In this document: positions 45,673-55,413 of the stretch, in pieces
How the letters are laid out: every line of letters starts with the position of its first letter
Numbering within the stretch: the first letter of the stretch is position 1
Origin: CAVXXD01 sp963765625
GTDB lineage: Bacteria > Actinomycetota > Geothermincolia > Geothermincolales > Geothermincolaceae
Direction of reading: 5' to 3'
DNA length: 64,000 nt
Assembly: GCA_963765625.1 (NCBI GenBank)
Contig: CAVXXD010000012.1
Coordinates: forward strand, 248,001 to 312,000
The notes under the pieces: generated by a model
The model's input: the letters and a program-made list of their open reading frames with translations, nothing else
The model's database searches: none
Told to the model about the DNA's origin: nothing
Translations under genes and position numbers: made by a program

Positions 45673-46161
45673 ATGCTGATAGGGATCGTCTCGGACACTC
45701 ACATACCGCGGGTAGGCGACGTGGTGCCGGCGGAAGTGGCCGAGCGCCTGCGCGGCGCCGACCTCATCCTGCATGCCGGTGACCTGGTCAGCCTGGAGGT
45801 CATCAGCTTGCTCGAGGAGATCGCCCCGGTCAAGGCAGTGCAGGGGAACATGGACTATCCCGAGGTGCGGGACCGCTATGCCGTCAAGGAAGTGTTCACC
45901 CTGGAAGGGTTGCGCTTCGGCCTGACCCACGGCTCCGGCGCCCCCATCGGCATCGAGCGCCGGGTGATGGACCTCTTCCGCGGCAGCGACCTGGACGTGC
46001 TGGTGTTCGGGCATACCCACAAGGCGCTGATAGAAGAGAGGAAAGGGGTGCTGTTGCTCAACCCCGGCAGCCCCACCGACAGCCGCTTCCACCCGCACCG
46101 GACCCTGATACTGCTGCACATCGAGGGCGGCAAGCCCCGCCCCGAGCTTATCCGCCTGTGA
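45673..46161 (+). CDS. YfcE/MJ0936-type metallophosphoesterase
   Basis: A 162-residue calcineurin-like phosphodiesterase. Metal ligands are in GIVSDTHIP, LHAGDL, GNMD, THG and FGHTH; the ending LLNPGSPTDSR is typical. GGAGGAC precedes the ATG at 45673. It is divergent from the cyclo-ligase across an AT-rich promoter region (TATATTATAA). Its stop abuts the convergent zinc-ribbon gene with no gap. Confidence 0.94.
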   Translation: MLIGIVSDTHIPRVGDVVPAEVAERLRGADLILHAGDLVSLEVISLLEEIAPVKAVQGNMDYPEVRDRYAVKEVFTLEGLRFGLTHGSGAPIGIERRVMDLFRGSDLDVLVFGHTHKALIEERKGVLLLNPGSPTDSRFHPHRTLILLHIEGGKPRPELIRL

Positions 46162-46695
46162 TCAGATCCCGAACCCCCCAGTTCCGTAAGGGCGATGATA
46201 TCTGTGAAACGGCGTGACCTTGGAGTATGAGTCTTTCAGCCTGGTGGTGAAGTCGTCACCGTCGTCCTTGTGCAGAGCGTTCCAGCGCTCGATGTTCCGC
46301 CTGATCCGGGGCACGTCGTCCCCCGCGTTCCTCGCTGCCCCTGCGTCGGCTTCGTCCAGGAACATCTTGATCCTGACCAGTTCGCCCTGGTCCAGCCAGA
46401 GGCCGTGACCCCGGGGGCAGACATCCATGACCACGGCAAGGTCAAGGTCGAAACGGTGAGGCTCGAGGGGGGCGGAGCAGCGGGGGCAGAAAGCTGGGGG
46501 CGAGTCCAGCGATATCTCTTCTTTCCCTGGTTCCATTTCGGCCCGGCCGGCCAGCTTCTCTTTCTCGAGGTGGACCGTGCCTATCAGCTCATCGATGTCG
46601 AACCAGATCCCGCCGCAACCGGGACACTCGTCCAGCTCCATCGAGCCCACCCTTACGATGCCCATATCGAGTCCGCACTTGGCGCATCTGGCCAT
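46162..46695 (-). CDS. Double zf-TFIIB zinc-ribbon protein
   Basis: Two zf-TFIIB-type ribbons: CAKCGLDM with CPGCGGIWFDIDEL (residues 4-40), and CPRCSAPLEP with CPRGHGLWLDQGEL (about 70-110). In the second ribbon one cysteine position is His (CPRGH). A charged 65-residue tail ends in a Gly-rich patch. The family is widespread and uncharacterised; nucleic-acid binding is only suggested by the name. 177 residues. Confidence 0.88.
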   Translation of the reverse strand: MARCAKCGLDMGIVRVGSMELDECPGCGGIWFDIDELIGTVHLEKEKLAGRAEMEPGKEEISLDSPPAFCPRCSAPLEPHRFDLDLAVVMDVCPRGHGLWLDQGELVRIKMFLDEADAGAARNAGDDVPRIRRNIERWNALHKDDGDDFTTRLKDSYSKVTPFHRYHRPYGTGGFGI

Positions 46696-46833
46696 GGATC
46701 AACACCTGTCTCTTCCCTATAACCGAACCACGGTATAAAATATTAGCAGTTCCGGCGAAAGGTGGGGAAGAAGCAGCTCGAGGCGACAGGAGTGCCCTGA
46801 AGCCTTGCTCCACGGTCTCGAAAGGGTGGGACG

Positions 46834-47223
46834 TTGAACAAGTACAGGATACTGGCGATCGAAGACGAGCCCGTTATAGTCCAGCTGTTCCGCCTCAACT
46901 TCGAGCTGCGGGGCTACGAGGTCCTGAGCTGCGAAGCGTCCGAAGACATCCCGGGGCGAGTGCGTGAAGAAAAACCCGACCTGATCATCCTGGACATCCT
47001 CATGCCCGGGAAGAACGGCTGGGCGGTCCTTAAGGAGCTCAAGTCCGACGAGAGTACCTCTTCGGTCCCGGTGGTGATCTGCTCGGTGATGGCCAAGGCT
47101 GAGGACCGCAGGAAGGGCAGGGAGATGGGGGCCTTCGAATACGTCACCAAGCCTTTCGACCTGCGCGAACTGGTCACCGTGGTCGAGCAGGCCATTGGCG
47201 TCTCCCCGGTTGGAGGCCCCTAG
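46834..47223 (+). CDS. Single-domain response regulator
   Basis: A 129-residue receiver domain only: IEDE acid pocket, phospho-acceptor in LIILDILMP (residue 53) and VTKPF lysine. No output domain, so it probably works by protein contact or as a phosphate relay. TTG start with AAAGGGTGGG. No kinase is adjacent. The gene end overlaps the convergent M28 peptidase by four bases. Confidence 0.92.
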   Translation: MNKYRILAIEDEPVIVQLFRLNFELRGYEVLSCEASEDIPGRVREEKPDLIILDILMPGKNGWAVLKELKSDESTSSVPVVICSVMAKAEDRRKGREMGAFEYVTKPFDLRELVTVVEQAIGVSPVGGP

Positions 47224-49409
47224 AGGGAGCGGACAAACCCCAGTAGCAGCGAACCGGTCAACTCCAGGTAGGCCGGGTTGATCTTGTCGACGGTATCCCG
47301 CGAGGTGTGGTAGTAGGGGTCATCCTTGTACTCCAGCCATACGGCGGGGAGGCCGGCGTTCTCGAATGGCTCATGGTCGGAGTAGCTGCCGCTGATTTCG
47401 TATGGCAGGTAGACGCCGTTGGCGGTGGCGAAGGACCTCAGGTCGTTGCAGGTGCTCATGGGCCCGACGCCCATGGTACGGGCGTAGAGCTGGCTGCCCA
47501 CTCCCACCATGTCCACGATGATGGCGCCGCGCAGCCGGGCGCGGTCCGCCGCGCTGAGATTGGACACGAAGTAGCGCGAGCCGTAGTGGTGGAGATCGGT
47601 CCCGGTGACCACCTGTTCCTCGCCCCCGAAGAACACCACCCAGACCTCCACGTAAGGCTCGGCCTGCATCAGGCAGCGGGCCATCTCCAGGATGGTCACG
47701 GTCCCCGAGCCGTTGTCGTTGGCGCCGGGTGAGCCGGTGTCGCGCTTGGTGTCGAAGTGGGCGCCGAGGATGACCAGTGGCCTGGTGCTCGCCTGGGCCG
47801 GAGCCTCGGCCGGGTTGCCGGCAAGCTTGCCGACTACGTTATGGGTGTCGCTGCCATCCGGCAGGGGCACGTTCTGAATGGAGACGTCGTACCTGCCCAG
47901 GTAGGTGGAATAACCACCTATGACCCCTGCCAGCCAGGCCGCCGCTGCTTCTTCCTCCGCCGTGCCCTCTACCCGTGGTCCGATAACCTGGGTGAGATAA
48001 GTCAGGTTGTCCATGGCGTTTTTCACCTCGAAATCGGAGCCGGGGTGGTACAGGCTGCGTTCAGCCACAAGCGGCAGGTCGGACCGGATGGTACAGGAGA
48101 CGTCCGTATCAAGGAAACCGGGAATATCGTAGTTGAGGCAGATGGTGTAACGCGAAGTGGCGTCGACGGAGTAGTGCTGCGTCAGGGTCTCTCCCTCGTT
48201 GTTGTAATAGTCGACGTCCACCTCTGCCACTTCCGATCCGGGATTGAGCAGGCAGAGCCATTCCTCGAAGCCCGGGCGCAGGGTCCCCTCGGCGAAGCTC
48301 CAGACGGTACCGGGGGAGGGTGCTCCGGAGGTGACGTGGCCGCCCCGGCAGGTCCCCTTGTAGTTGAAGTACATGGGGCGCTCCGCCATGATGCCGCCCT
48401 GCCCGTCCACCCGCACCGAGACGTTCAGCCCTTCGCCCAGCCACTGGTTGAGGTCGTAAGTCACCCGCCGGTTGATGGGGACCTTCACCGGCTCGACGCG
48501 GGTGGAGCCGTCCTCGAACATGAAGGTAAGAGTGACGGGGATGTCCGCGCCGGTTTCGAAGGGTGAAGGGTAGAAGAGGCAGAGCCAGGTCTCGAAACCG
48601 GCCCCGGTATATCCCTCCGCGAAGTAGCGGCTGACGGCCTCGGGATCGAAGGACTGGCCGAAGGTGGCGTGCCCACCCTGCCAGTGCCCGCGATAGGAGA
48701 AGTACATGGCCCTTTCCGCCAGGATCTTTTCGTCTGAGGCGACGTAGATGGAGACGTCGTGCTCCAGCCCTACCGCCCCGTTGACGTCGATGGTGCGACG
48801 CTGGTTGGCGGGGATGGACAGCATGGCCTCGTGCACGGTTCCGTCTTCCAGGGCCAGCTTGATCTCGACGTCGGCGGGAGAGGCATTCGGGTTGGCCAGG
48901 CAGAGCCATTCCTCGAACCCGGCGCGGGTGGTGCCCTCGGCGAAACTCCAGTCGCTCGCCGGGGCGGTCGCCCCCACCACGCTGGTGCAGCCGCTCCATT
49001 TATTACGATACGTAAAATACATCGGGCGCTCGGCCACTACCGGCTGGTCGGAGTCAACCAGCAGGCTGACGTCGATCTCCCGGCCGACCGTGGCGTTGAC
49101 GTCCAGGGTGACGCGGGTGTGTGCCGCCACCGGCAGCTCCAACTGGTCGGGGACGGCGTCGGGATAGAGGAAGCTCACCTGCGCCGTGGCCTCGATGTCG
49201 CCGGGGTTGAAGACGCAGAGGTATTCCTGGAAGCAGGGACCGGTGTATCCTTCGGCAAAGTACCATTGCAGCGCGGTCTCCGGTACCCCCACGGCGCAGG
49301 TGCCGTCGCCGGCAACGGCGGCGGGAAACGGCATGCCTGGCAGGAAAGCGATGGACAACGCCGCCGCCAGCAGGCAGGCCAGGGCTTTCTTGAACATCCT
49401 CATGAGCAT
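47220..49409 (-). CDS. Secreted M28 aminopeptidase with four AEG surface repeats
   Basis: The 729-residue protein has a signal peptide (residues 5-33) and then four repeats of about 105 residues. Each begins (Y/S)FAEGxTxxxFxEWLCLxNP and includes AERxMYF, as in the molybdenum-region surface proteins. The C-terminal 240 residues form an M28 zinc peptidase with ligands in GAHFDT, GANDNGSG, FFGGEE, VDMVG and YHTSRDT, all present. The repeats probably bind the protein to the cell surface or to carbohydrate. It follows the acyl esterase by one base in one operon. Confidence 0.92.
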   Translation of the reverse strand: MLMRMFKKALACLLAAALSIAFLPGMPFPAAVAGDGTCAVGVPETALQWYFAEGYTGPCFQEYLCVFNPGDIEATAQVSFLYPDAVPDQLELPVAAHTRVTLDVNATVGREIDVSLLVDSDQPVVAERPMYFTYRNKWSGCTSVVGATAPASDWSFAEGTTRAGFEEWLCLANPNASPADVEIKLALEDGTVHEAMLSIPANQRRTIDVNGAVGLEHDVSIYVASDEKILAERAMYFSYRGHWQGGHATFGQSFDPEAVSRYFAEGYTGAGFETWLCLFYPSPFETGADIPVTLTFMFEDGSTRVEPVKVPINRRVTYDLNQWLGEGLNVSVRVDGQGGIMAERPMYFNYKGTCRGGHVTSGAPSPGTVWSFAEGTLRPGFEEWLCLLNPGSEVAEVDVDYYNNEGETLTQHYSVDATSRYTICLNYDIPGFLDTDVSCTIRSDLPLVAERSLYHPGSDFEVKNAMDNLTYLTQVIGPRVEGTAEEEAAAAWLAGVIGGYSTYLGRYDVSIQNVPLPDGSDTHNVVGKLAGNPAEAPAQASTRPLVILGAHFDTKRDTGSPGANDNGSGTVTILEMARCLMQAEPYVEVWVVFFGGEEQVVTGTDLHHYGSRYFVSNLSAADRARLRGAIIVDMVGVGSQLYARTMGVGPMSTCNDLRSFATANGVYLPYEISGSYSDHEPFENAGLPAVWLEYKDDPYYHTSRDTVDKINPAYLELTGSLLLGFVRSL

Positions 49410-49410
49410 C

Positions 49411-51057
49411 TCAGGTCCCCTGCCTGATGCAGGGCAGTTCGAGCATGGAGGGAGAGCCCGGGTCGTCGACCACCTCGAAACGGAAGCGCTCGTAGAGCGG
49501 CCTGACGAAGAGGGTGTTGCTGGCGCTCAGGGTGAGGCGCACCCGGTGGCCATGTTTCAGCTTCCAGTCACAGGCGGTCAGGTCGAAGTATACCTGGTTG
49601 GTCTCGCCCGGCTTCAGTCCGGTCGCGGTGCAGGTGCCGTGGGTTATAAGGCGGGGTAGCCCGCGCTCCCAGGCGTCGTAAAGGAGGGCGTTGACCTGGC
49701 AGGTCTCCCGGTCGGGTCGGATGTTCAGGGTAACCTGGGGGGCGCCGATTATCTCGGAGTCATCCCTGGCAGGCGGGGCCACGTAAGAGATGAAGCTGCC
49801 CTCCACGTCCTTTCTCGGGCCCGGCACCGGCAGCCCCAGGGACTGGGGGCGCAGGAAGGAGGGGCCGGAGGTGGCGCGGCTGATGAAGTTGTTGGTCAGC
49901 GGCTTGGAGTCTCCGGGTTCCAGGGGCCGTGTATCCTTGAGAGACCCTCTTTCGCCGTTGGTGGCGTTGTGCAGGTAGAGGGTCTCCACCTCCACCTCGG
50001 GTGGCGGCCAGTCCTCGAAGGAGACGGCCACGCTTTTCCAGGCCTGGCGGGAGTGGAAGCTGGGCTCCTCCAGGATGGGCAGGTCGGTGCGGTCCTTCAG
50101 CCAGTAGTCGAACCAGTCCTTGGCTTTGTCCCAGATCTCCCTGCTCCAAAGGCGCGGCCCGGCGATGGAGTCCATGCCGTGGGGACGGAAACCGACGTAG
50201 AGTTTCTTGGGGACGTCCAGCTTTTCGTAATACTTGAGCATCTGGTTGGGGTCGAAGAGGTCGTCGTGCCACGAGCCGACCATGAAGACGGGGCATTCCA
50301 CTTCCCCCACGTCGTGGATGGCGGAGCGCTGGTCCAGGTCCCCGAGCACTTCTTCCTTGCCTTTCATGTCGAAAAGAAGCCGTGAGGTCCAGCTGTAGAG
50401 GCGGTTGCGCGGGTCCAGCTTGGTGGCCCAGGAACCGGTGAGGAGGAGGGCCAGGCCCCAGGGGTACTTGAGGGAGCCGTTGGGCACCAGGGAATACCTG
50501 AGGTCGGTCCAGCCGTGCATGGGCACGATGGTGCGGATGCGCTTATCCCGCGCGGCGAAGAGGAAGGAGTGGCCGCCGCCGTAGGAGATACCGGTCAAGC
50601 CGATCCGTTCCGGGTTGACCGGGGCTTCCTCCTGCCCCAGCAGCCAGTCCAGGGTGTCGGAGAGGTCGTGGACCTCGTCCTCCGGGCCGGCGCACTGCAC
50701 CTTGCCGCCGGAGGAGCCCCAGCCCCGGCAGTCGTAGGAGAGGACCACGTAGCCGTCGCTGGCGAAGAGGGGAGCATAGAGGTGGCTCTGCCAGCGCGAC
50801 ATGGCCCAGGAGTGGACCATGATGATGGCCGGGTAACCCTCCGGTTTTTCCGGCGGGTCCAGGGGGCGGTAGAGCACGGCGGAGAGACGGGTGCCGTCCC
50901 GTGTGTCTAGCTTGAACTGCTTCATGTCGTAGCCCTGCTTCTTCCCCCGGCGGCGCGCCGTTTTGGCCAGGGCGCGGGGCAGGGAGACAAAGACCAGGGC
51001 CAGGATGCCGGTTATTGCCAGGAAAATGCCTGAGGCACGGGCGATTCTCTTTTCCAT
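49411..51057 (-). CDS. CocE/NonD-type acyl esterase (X-Pro dipeptidyl-peptidase S15 fold)
   Basis: A 548-residue alpha/beta hydrolase. The nucleophile elbow is GISYGG; the early strand is IIMVHSWAMSRW, the acid is in SWHDDLFDP and the His in FRPHGM. A C-terminal galactose-binding-like beta domain (PepX_C) ends the protein (QVNALLYDA, HRVRLTLSAS). The N-terminal helix (residues 8-30) may anchor it in the membrane. ATG at 51057 with AGGGAGG; the upstream extension is antisense to the next gene. Substrate is unclear: esters or peptides. Confidence 0.9.
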   Translation of the reverse strand: MEKRIARASGIFLAITGILALVFVSLPRALAKTARRRGKKQGYDMKQFKLDTRDGTRLSAVLYRPLDPPEKPEGYPAIIMVHSWAMSRWQSHLYAPLFASDGYVVLSYDCRGWGSSGGKVQCAGPEDEVHDLSDTLDWLLGQEEAPVNPERIGLTGISYGGGHSFLFAARDKRIRTIVPMHGWTDLRYSLVPNGSLKYPWGLALLLTGSWATKLDPRNRLYSWTSRLLFDMKGKEEVLGDLDQRSAIHDVGEVECPVFMVGSWHDDLFDPNQMLKYYEKLDVPKKLYVGFRPHGMDSIAGPRLWSREIWDKAKDWFDYWLKDRTDLPILEEPSFHSRQAWKSVAVSFEDWPPPEVEVETLYLHNATNGERGSLKDTRPLEPGDSKPLTNNFISRATSGPSFLRPQSLGLPVPGPRKDVEGSFISYVAPPARDDSEIIGAPQVTLNIRPDRETCQVNALLYDAWERGLPRLITHGTCTATGLKPGETNQVYFDLTACDWKLKHGHRVRLTLSASNTLFVRPLYERFRFEVVDDPGSPSMLELPCIRQGT

Positions 51058-51178
51058 GCGGACCTCCCTTAAGTCGCTCTGATAGCCAGTCACATTATTC
51101 CAAACCAGGGTGACTTTTTGCAATGAAAGAAGATGGACGCTCCGACAGGCTATAATATTAACAAGAAGGGGGCACAGC

Positions 51179-52486
51179 ATGAGGCTGGAAGACGACATCA
51201 AAGGCTTCCTGCGCGCAAGAGGAGTGGAGCTGGTGGGGCTGGCGGGGCCGGAGCGCTTCGACGGTCCGCCCTCCACCGATCTGGAATACAGCATGTCCGG
51301 GGCGAGATCACTTGTCTCCATGGCCCTGCCCATGCACGTGGGGGCCATCTACGACTTCCTGGGCAAGCGCTCCCCGGCCCCCCACAACCTGGACCAGTTC
51401 CTCAAGTACCAGCGCATCCTGCGCTCAGAGGAAGAGCTGGCGGTTTTCCTGAGGGAGCGGGGCCACCGCGCCCGCGCCCTGCCCATGTCCGCCGATTACC
51501 GCCGCGCCCCTTACGTCTTCTCGCTCAAGCCGGCGTTCTCGTTGAGGCTGGGGGCCATCGCGGCGGGCATCGCCGCCCCGGGGTGGTCGGGCAACGTCAA
51601 GACAAAAGAATTCGGGGCGGCAATCCACCTGGGCGGGGTGCTGACCGACGCGGTGCTGGCCAGCGATCCGGTAATGCCCCCCGACTTCTTTATAGAAGGG
51701 GACTGCGCGAAGTGCCGGCGTTGCGTCAAGTCCTGCCCCTCCCGCATGTTCGAAGCGAAAGAGGCGGACTACACCTACCTCAACGGAGAACTGCTCAGGC
51801 GCGGCCACAAGCGCAACATCGACCTCTGCAACATCTCCTGTTTCGGGCTGCACGGATTGAGCGTGGACCGTAAGTGGACCAACTGGGGTCTGCACTGGAT
51901 CGACTCGTGGGTGGAGAGCCAGCCCGACCCGCGCCGGCGCCTCCCCGTCCTCCTCGACCTGCTCAAGCGCGGCCTGACCACTGGCGATTCAACCCAGCGC
52001 TTCGATGTCCTGCGGCGCCTCTGCTACATCCTCTGGCCGGAGGAGACCCTGGAAGGCATCCCCGAGGTAGACGACCTGCCGGAAGACGAGGGTGAGCGCT
52101 ACCGTATCCTGGCCGAGTTCATGCGGCGCATGGGCATAAGGGGCATCGAGTCGTACCCCGTCCCCATGATCTGCGGCCAGTGCGCCCTGGTCTGCGGGCC
52201 CACCCCGGAGGAGACGGCGGAGCGCTACCACTTACTGACGAGCTCAGGGCTGGTGGTGCCGGGCGCCGACGGCAGGATGACGAGAGTAGACACCTTCGAG
52301 GAAGCACAGGCGCTGCGCCGGGGGCGTCCCGACCAGGCGGGGAAGCTCCGGGAGGCACGGGATATCGCGGCCACCGCCGTGCTGTGGCACCGCCACTATT
52401 TCGGGTTCGAGCCGAAGACCTATCTGCAGAACCGGCGCTACCAGAAGAAGCTGCGGGAAGCTCTGCAAAGAAGTGGGGACTCGTAA
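51179..52486 (+). CDS. QueG/reductive-dehalogenase-like Fe-S protein
   Basis: A 435-residue protein with the ferredoxin pattern CAKCRRCVKSCP near residue 177 and additional cysteines CNISCF and CGQCALVCG. The N-terminal region (residues 10-160) resembles the corrinoid-binding part of epoxyqueuosine reductase and reductive dehalogenases. The second cluster is irregular, so it is probably not QueG itself. No Tat signal and no RdhB-like partner. GAAGGGGG precedes the ATG, and TATAAT lies at 51151. Confidence 0.78.
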   Translation: MRLEDDIKGFLRARGVELVGLAGPERFDGPPSTDLEYSMSGARSLVSMALPMHVGAIYDFLGKRSPAPHNLDQFLKYQRILRSEEELAVFLRERGHRARALPMSADYRRAPYVFSLKPAFSLRLGAIAAGIAAPGWSGNVKTKEFGAAIHLGGVLTDAVLASDPVMPPDFFIEGDCAKCRRCVKSCPSRMFEAKEADYTYLNGELLRRGHKRNIDLCNISCFGLHGLSVDRKWTNWGLHWIDSWVESQPDPRRRLPVLLDLLKRGLTTGDSTQRFDVLRRLCYILWPEETLEGIPEVDDLPEDEGERYRILAEFMRRMGIRGIESYPVPMICGQCALVCGPTPEETAERYHLLTSSGLVVPGADGRMTRVDTFEEAQALRRGRPDQAGKLREARDIAATAVLWHRHYFGFEPKTYLQNRRYQKKLREALQRSGDS

Positions 52487-52510
52487 CCGGGGCAGATGCC
52501 ACAGGGGCTT

Positions 52511-53521
52511 CTACTTGATGGGTTCAGGTGACGACACTACGAAGTCCACCGGCAGGGCACCCAACTTCAGCGCCAGGGCGAGGTCTTCCGCCTCCTGCTT
52601 GTCGAAGTCGCCGGTTATCTCTCCTTTGCCGTCGGTGATGGGCTCGTTCACGGCCGGATGTGACTCGATAATATAATCCACCACGATAGCTAGCTGGTTC
52701 ATGGGGGAAGTCTGTGACTGTAACTCTTCGGTCAGGGCGCCGAACTGTCTTGTGGCTTTGTCGGTCAGGGTGAAGTTGATGAGATAACCGCTTCCACTGT
52801 TCTTGTCGGTCTGCGCCTCAGCGGTCTCGATGACGTCGCCAGTGAGGCGGGTGGGACCGAGCCTGACCTTATAGACCTTACCCTTCTCCTCTTTTTCCAG
52901 CACGATTTCCTTGTCCGGCAGGGCCTGGTAAGCCTGTTTGTCCGAGGGGTCGATGCCGGTGACCGGGGTGGTGTCGTATGCTTCGTCACCCGCGGCCAGT
53001 ATGTCCAGCACCTGGCGGAATTGGAGCTGGGTAGTGGCTCCGATGACCTGTTTCACTTGCTCGATATCCTCTACGCCGGGCAGATCGACAAAGATGCGGT
53101 CAGAGTGGGCAGTGAGCCGGTAACCTTCTATTCCCAGTGCACCCAGACGCTTCTCGACGATAATTTTCGACGTAGCCATGGCGTCATCGTCAACGACACC
53201 GATGGCCTGCATGGTTATCCTGGTCTCCAGCTTCGACTCGTCGACTCCATCGTCGTCGTGGGCGGCCAGCACCAGCATCAGGATTGCGGCCAGGATCACC
53301 ACCAGCACCGCCACGCCCACGACAACTCCTACAATGATCAGGGCCATACGCCGGTCCTCGGATGCGGCGGTGCGGTGCTGTTGCTCGGGAAGGCCCGGGA
53401 TGAATGGGGGGACGGGCGCCCCGCCACCGGTCATGGGGGGCATGGGGAGCGTGGACATGCCGCAGTAGGTACAAAAGCCGGCATCACCCGGTATCTCCCT
53501 GCCGCACCTGGAACAGACCAT
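52511..53521 (-). CDS. Zinc-ribbon, membrane helix and SecD-head-like protein
   Basis: A 336-residue protein in three parts. An N-terminal zinc ribbon has C-x2-C and C-x2-C (CSRCGREIPGDAGFCTYCG). A Pro/Gly linker leads to a membrane helix (about residues 78-102). The exported domain resembles the periplasmic P1 head of SecD: SKIIVEKRLGALGIEGYRL, IFVDLPGVEDIEQV and FTLTDKATRQFGALTEEL. The translocase membrane domains of SecD are absent. ATG at 53521 with AAGGGG. A role in export or envelope folding is conceivable, not shown. Confidence 0.82.
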   Translation of the reverse strand: MVCSRCGREIPGDAGFCTYCGMSTLPMPPMTGGGAPVPPFIPGLPEQQHRTAASEDRRMALIIVGVVVGVAVLVVILAAILMLVLAAHDDDGVDESKLETRITMQAIGVVDDDAMATSKIIVEKRLGALGIEGYRLTAHSDRIFVDLPGVEDIEQVKQVIGATTQLQFRQVLDILAAGDEAYDTTPVTGIDPSDKQAYQALPDKEIVLEKEEKGKVYKVRLGPTRLTGDVIETAEAQTDKNSGSGYLINFTLTDKATRQFGALTEELQSQTSPMNQLAIVVDYIIESHPAVNEPITDGKGEITGDFDKQEAEDLALALKLGALPVDFVVSSPEPIK

Positions 53522-53616
53522 CGATACCCCTTCTTCCCATTGGAATCCTCGTCCGGGCATAAATTCTACCACCACGACCGGCTGAGATATAATTGACCCG
53601 AAGCGGGAGGAAGACC

Positions 53617-55401
53617 ATGTACGGCTGGTTTGGAAAGTTACTTCATGTAGATTTAACTTCGGGGTCGGTGGAATATCGGGACCTGGAAGAAGCGGTGCTG
53701 CGCGAGTATCTGGGCGGGCGCGGGTTGGGGGTGCGTCTGGTGGCCGAACGCGGCCCCGGCATCGACCCCTTCTCGCCCGACAACCCCCTGGCCTTCACGG
53801 TGGGCCCCCTCACGGCTACGCCCGTCCCCACCGCCGGACGCTTCAGCCTGGCCTCCCGCTCGCCCCTGACCGGCACCGTCTTCGACTCCAACTCCGGCGG
53901 GCGCTTCGGGGTGCGGCTGAAGCGCTGCGGCATCGACGCGCTGCTGATCACCGGGGAGTCGCCTACGCCTGTCTATCTTTCTTTAAAAGAAGAAGGCTGC
54001 GAGATAAAGGACGCCGGCGAACTCTGGGGCATGGGGGTGGCTGAGGCCAGCCGGGTCCTGGAAGAGGCCGAGGGCAAAGAAGCCAGCGTGGCCTGCATAG
54101 GCCCGGCGGGGGAGCGGCGGGACCTGCTGGCCGGAGTGATGAACGACGTCCATCGCTCGGCGGCCCGCGGCGGCCTGGGGGCGGTGATGGGGTCCAAGCG
54201 CCTCAAGGCGGTGGTGGCCAAGGGGCGGGCTGAAGTAAAGGTGGCCGACCCCGGCCGGCTGCGCTACGTCATCAAGGAGTCCTACCGCTGGATCAAGGCC
54301 AACCCGGTGACCTCGCGGGGCCTGCCCCTCTACGGCACGGCCATCCTGGTCAACCTCTTAAACGAGCTGGGCGCCTTCCCTTCCTACAATTTCACCCGCT
54401 CCGGTTTCGCGGGAGCGGAGAAGCTCTCCGGCGAAGCCCTGGCCGCGACCTTGCTGGTGAGGCGCAAGGCCTGCTGGGGCTGCCCCATCGGCTGCGCCCG
54501 GGTGACCGAGGCCGGCGGCGTGCGGGGCGAGGGGCCGGAGTACGAGTCCATCTGGGCCCTGGGGGCGCAGTGCGGGGTGGACGACCTGGAGGCGGTGGCC
54601 CGGGCCAATTACATGTGCAACGAGGCCGGCATGGACACCATCTCCACCGGTTCCACCATCGGGTGCGCCATGGAACTGGCCCGGGCGGGAAAGCTGCCCG
54701 GAGGGCCTTCTTTCGGTTCACAAGAAGACATGCTCGGCGCGGTCAGGGACATGGCCTCGGGCGAAGGGCTGGGTCCGGAGATGGCCCGGGGGTCACGCCG
54801 TTTCGCGGCGGCGCACGGCGCGCCCGAGTTGGCCATACAGGTTAAGGGCCTTGAACTTCCCGCCTACGACCCGCGCGGCCTGCAGGGGCAGGGCCTGAGC
54901 TTCGCCACCTCCAACCGCGGGGGATGCCACCTGCGCGCCTACCTGGTGGGCCCGGAGGTGCTGGGCATCCCCAAGCTGGTGGACCGCTACACCACCCGCG
55001 ACAAGCCCGGCCTGGCCGTTTACTATCAGCACATCAACGCGGCGGTGGACTCCCTGGTGCTCTGCCGCTTCCTGCAGTTCTCGGTGGCGGACGACTACAT
55101 GGCCCGCTTCCTGAGCGCGGCCACCGGTGTGGCTTACAAGGCGGGGGAACTCCACCGGGTGGGGGAGCGCATCTGGAACCTGGAGCGGAGCTTCAACCTG
55201 GCCTGCGGTATCGGCGCTTCCGACGACACCCTGCCGCCCCGTCTGCTCTCCGAGCCGGTTGCCGAAGGGCCGGCCCGGGGGCACGTGGTCCGGCTGGACG
55301 AGATGCTGCCGCCCTACTACCGTGCCAGGGGCTGGTCGGAGGAGGGCGTGCCTTCGTCCCGCAAGGCACGGGAGCTCAACCTGCCGGTCTTCCGGCAATA
55401 A
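53617..55401 (+). CDS. aor: Tungsten-dependent aldehyde:ferredoxin oxidoreductase
   Basis: Oxidises aldehydes to acids with ferredoxin, using a tungsten bis-pyranopterin. The start MYGWFGKLLHVDLTSG is typical, and YLGGRGLGVRL follows. Cluster ligands C286, C289, C293 (CWGCPIGC) and C483 (LVLCRF) match the spacing of characterised AORs. GPEYES and the pterin-binding SNRGGCH segment are intact. 594 residues. GGGAGG precedes the ATG. It is the clearest cofactor user in the window but has no riboswitch of its own. Confidence 0.96.
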   Translation: MYGWFGKLLHVDLTSGSVEYRDLEEAVLREYLGGRGLGVRLVAERGPGIDPFSPDNPLAFTVGPLTATPVPTAGRFSLASRSPLTGTVFDSNSGGRFGVRLKRCGIDALLITGESPTPVYLSLKEEGCEIKDAGELWGMGVAEASRVLEEAEGKEASVACIGPAGERRDLLAGVMNDVHRSAARGGLGAVMGSKRLKAVVAKGRAEVKVADPGRLRYVIKESYRWIKANPVTSRGLPLYGTAILVNLLNELGAFPSYNFTRSGFAGAEKLSGEALAATLLVRRKACWGCPIGCARVTEAGGVRGEGPEYESIWALGAQCGVDDLEAVARANYMCNEAGMDTISTGSTIGCAMELARAGKLPGGPSFGSQEDMLGAVRDMASGEGLGPEMARGSRRFAAAHGAPELAIQVKGLELPAYDPRGLQGQGLSFATSNRGGCHLRAYLVGPEVLGIPKLVDRYTTRDKPGLAVYYQHINAAVDSLVLCRFLQFSVADDYMARFLSAATGVAYKAGELHRVGERIWNLERSFNLACGIGASDDTLPPRLLSEPVAEGPARGHVVRLDEMLPPYYRARGWSEEGVPSSRKARELNLPVFRQ

Positions 55402-55413
55402 AGGAGGAGAAGA

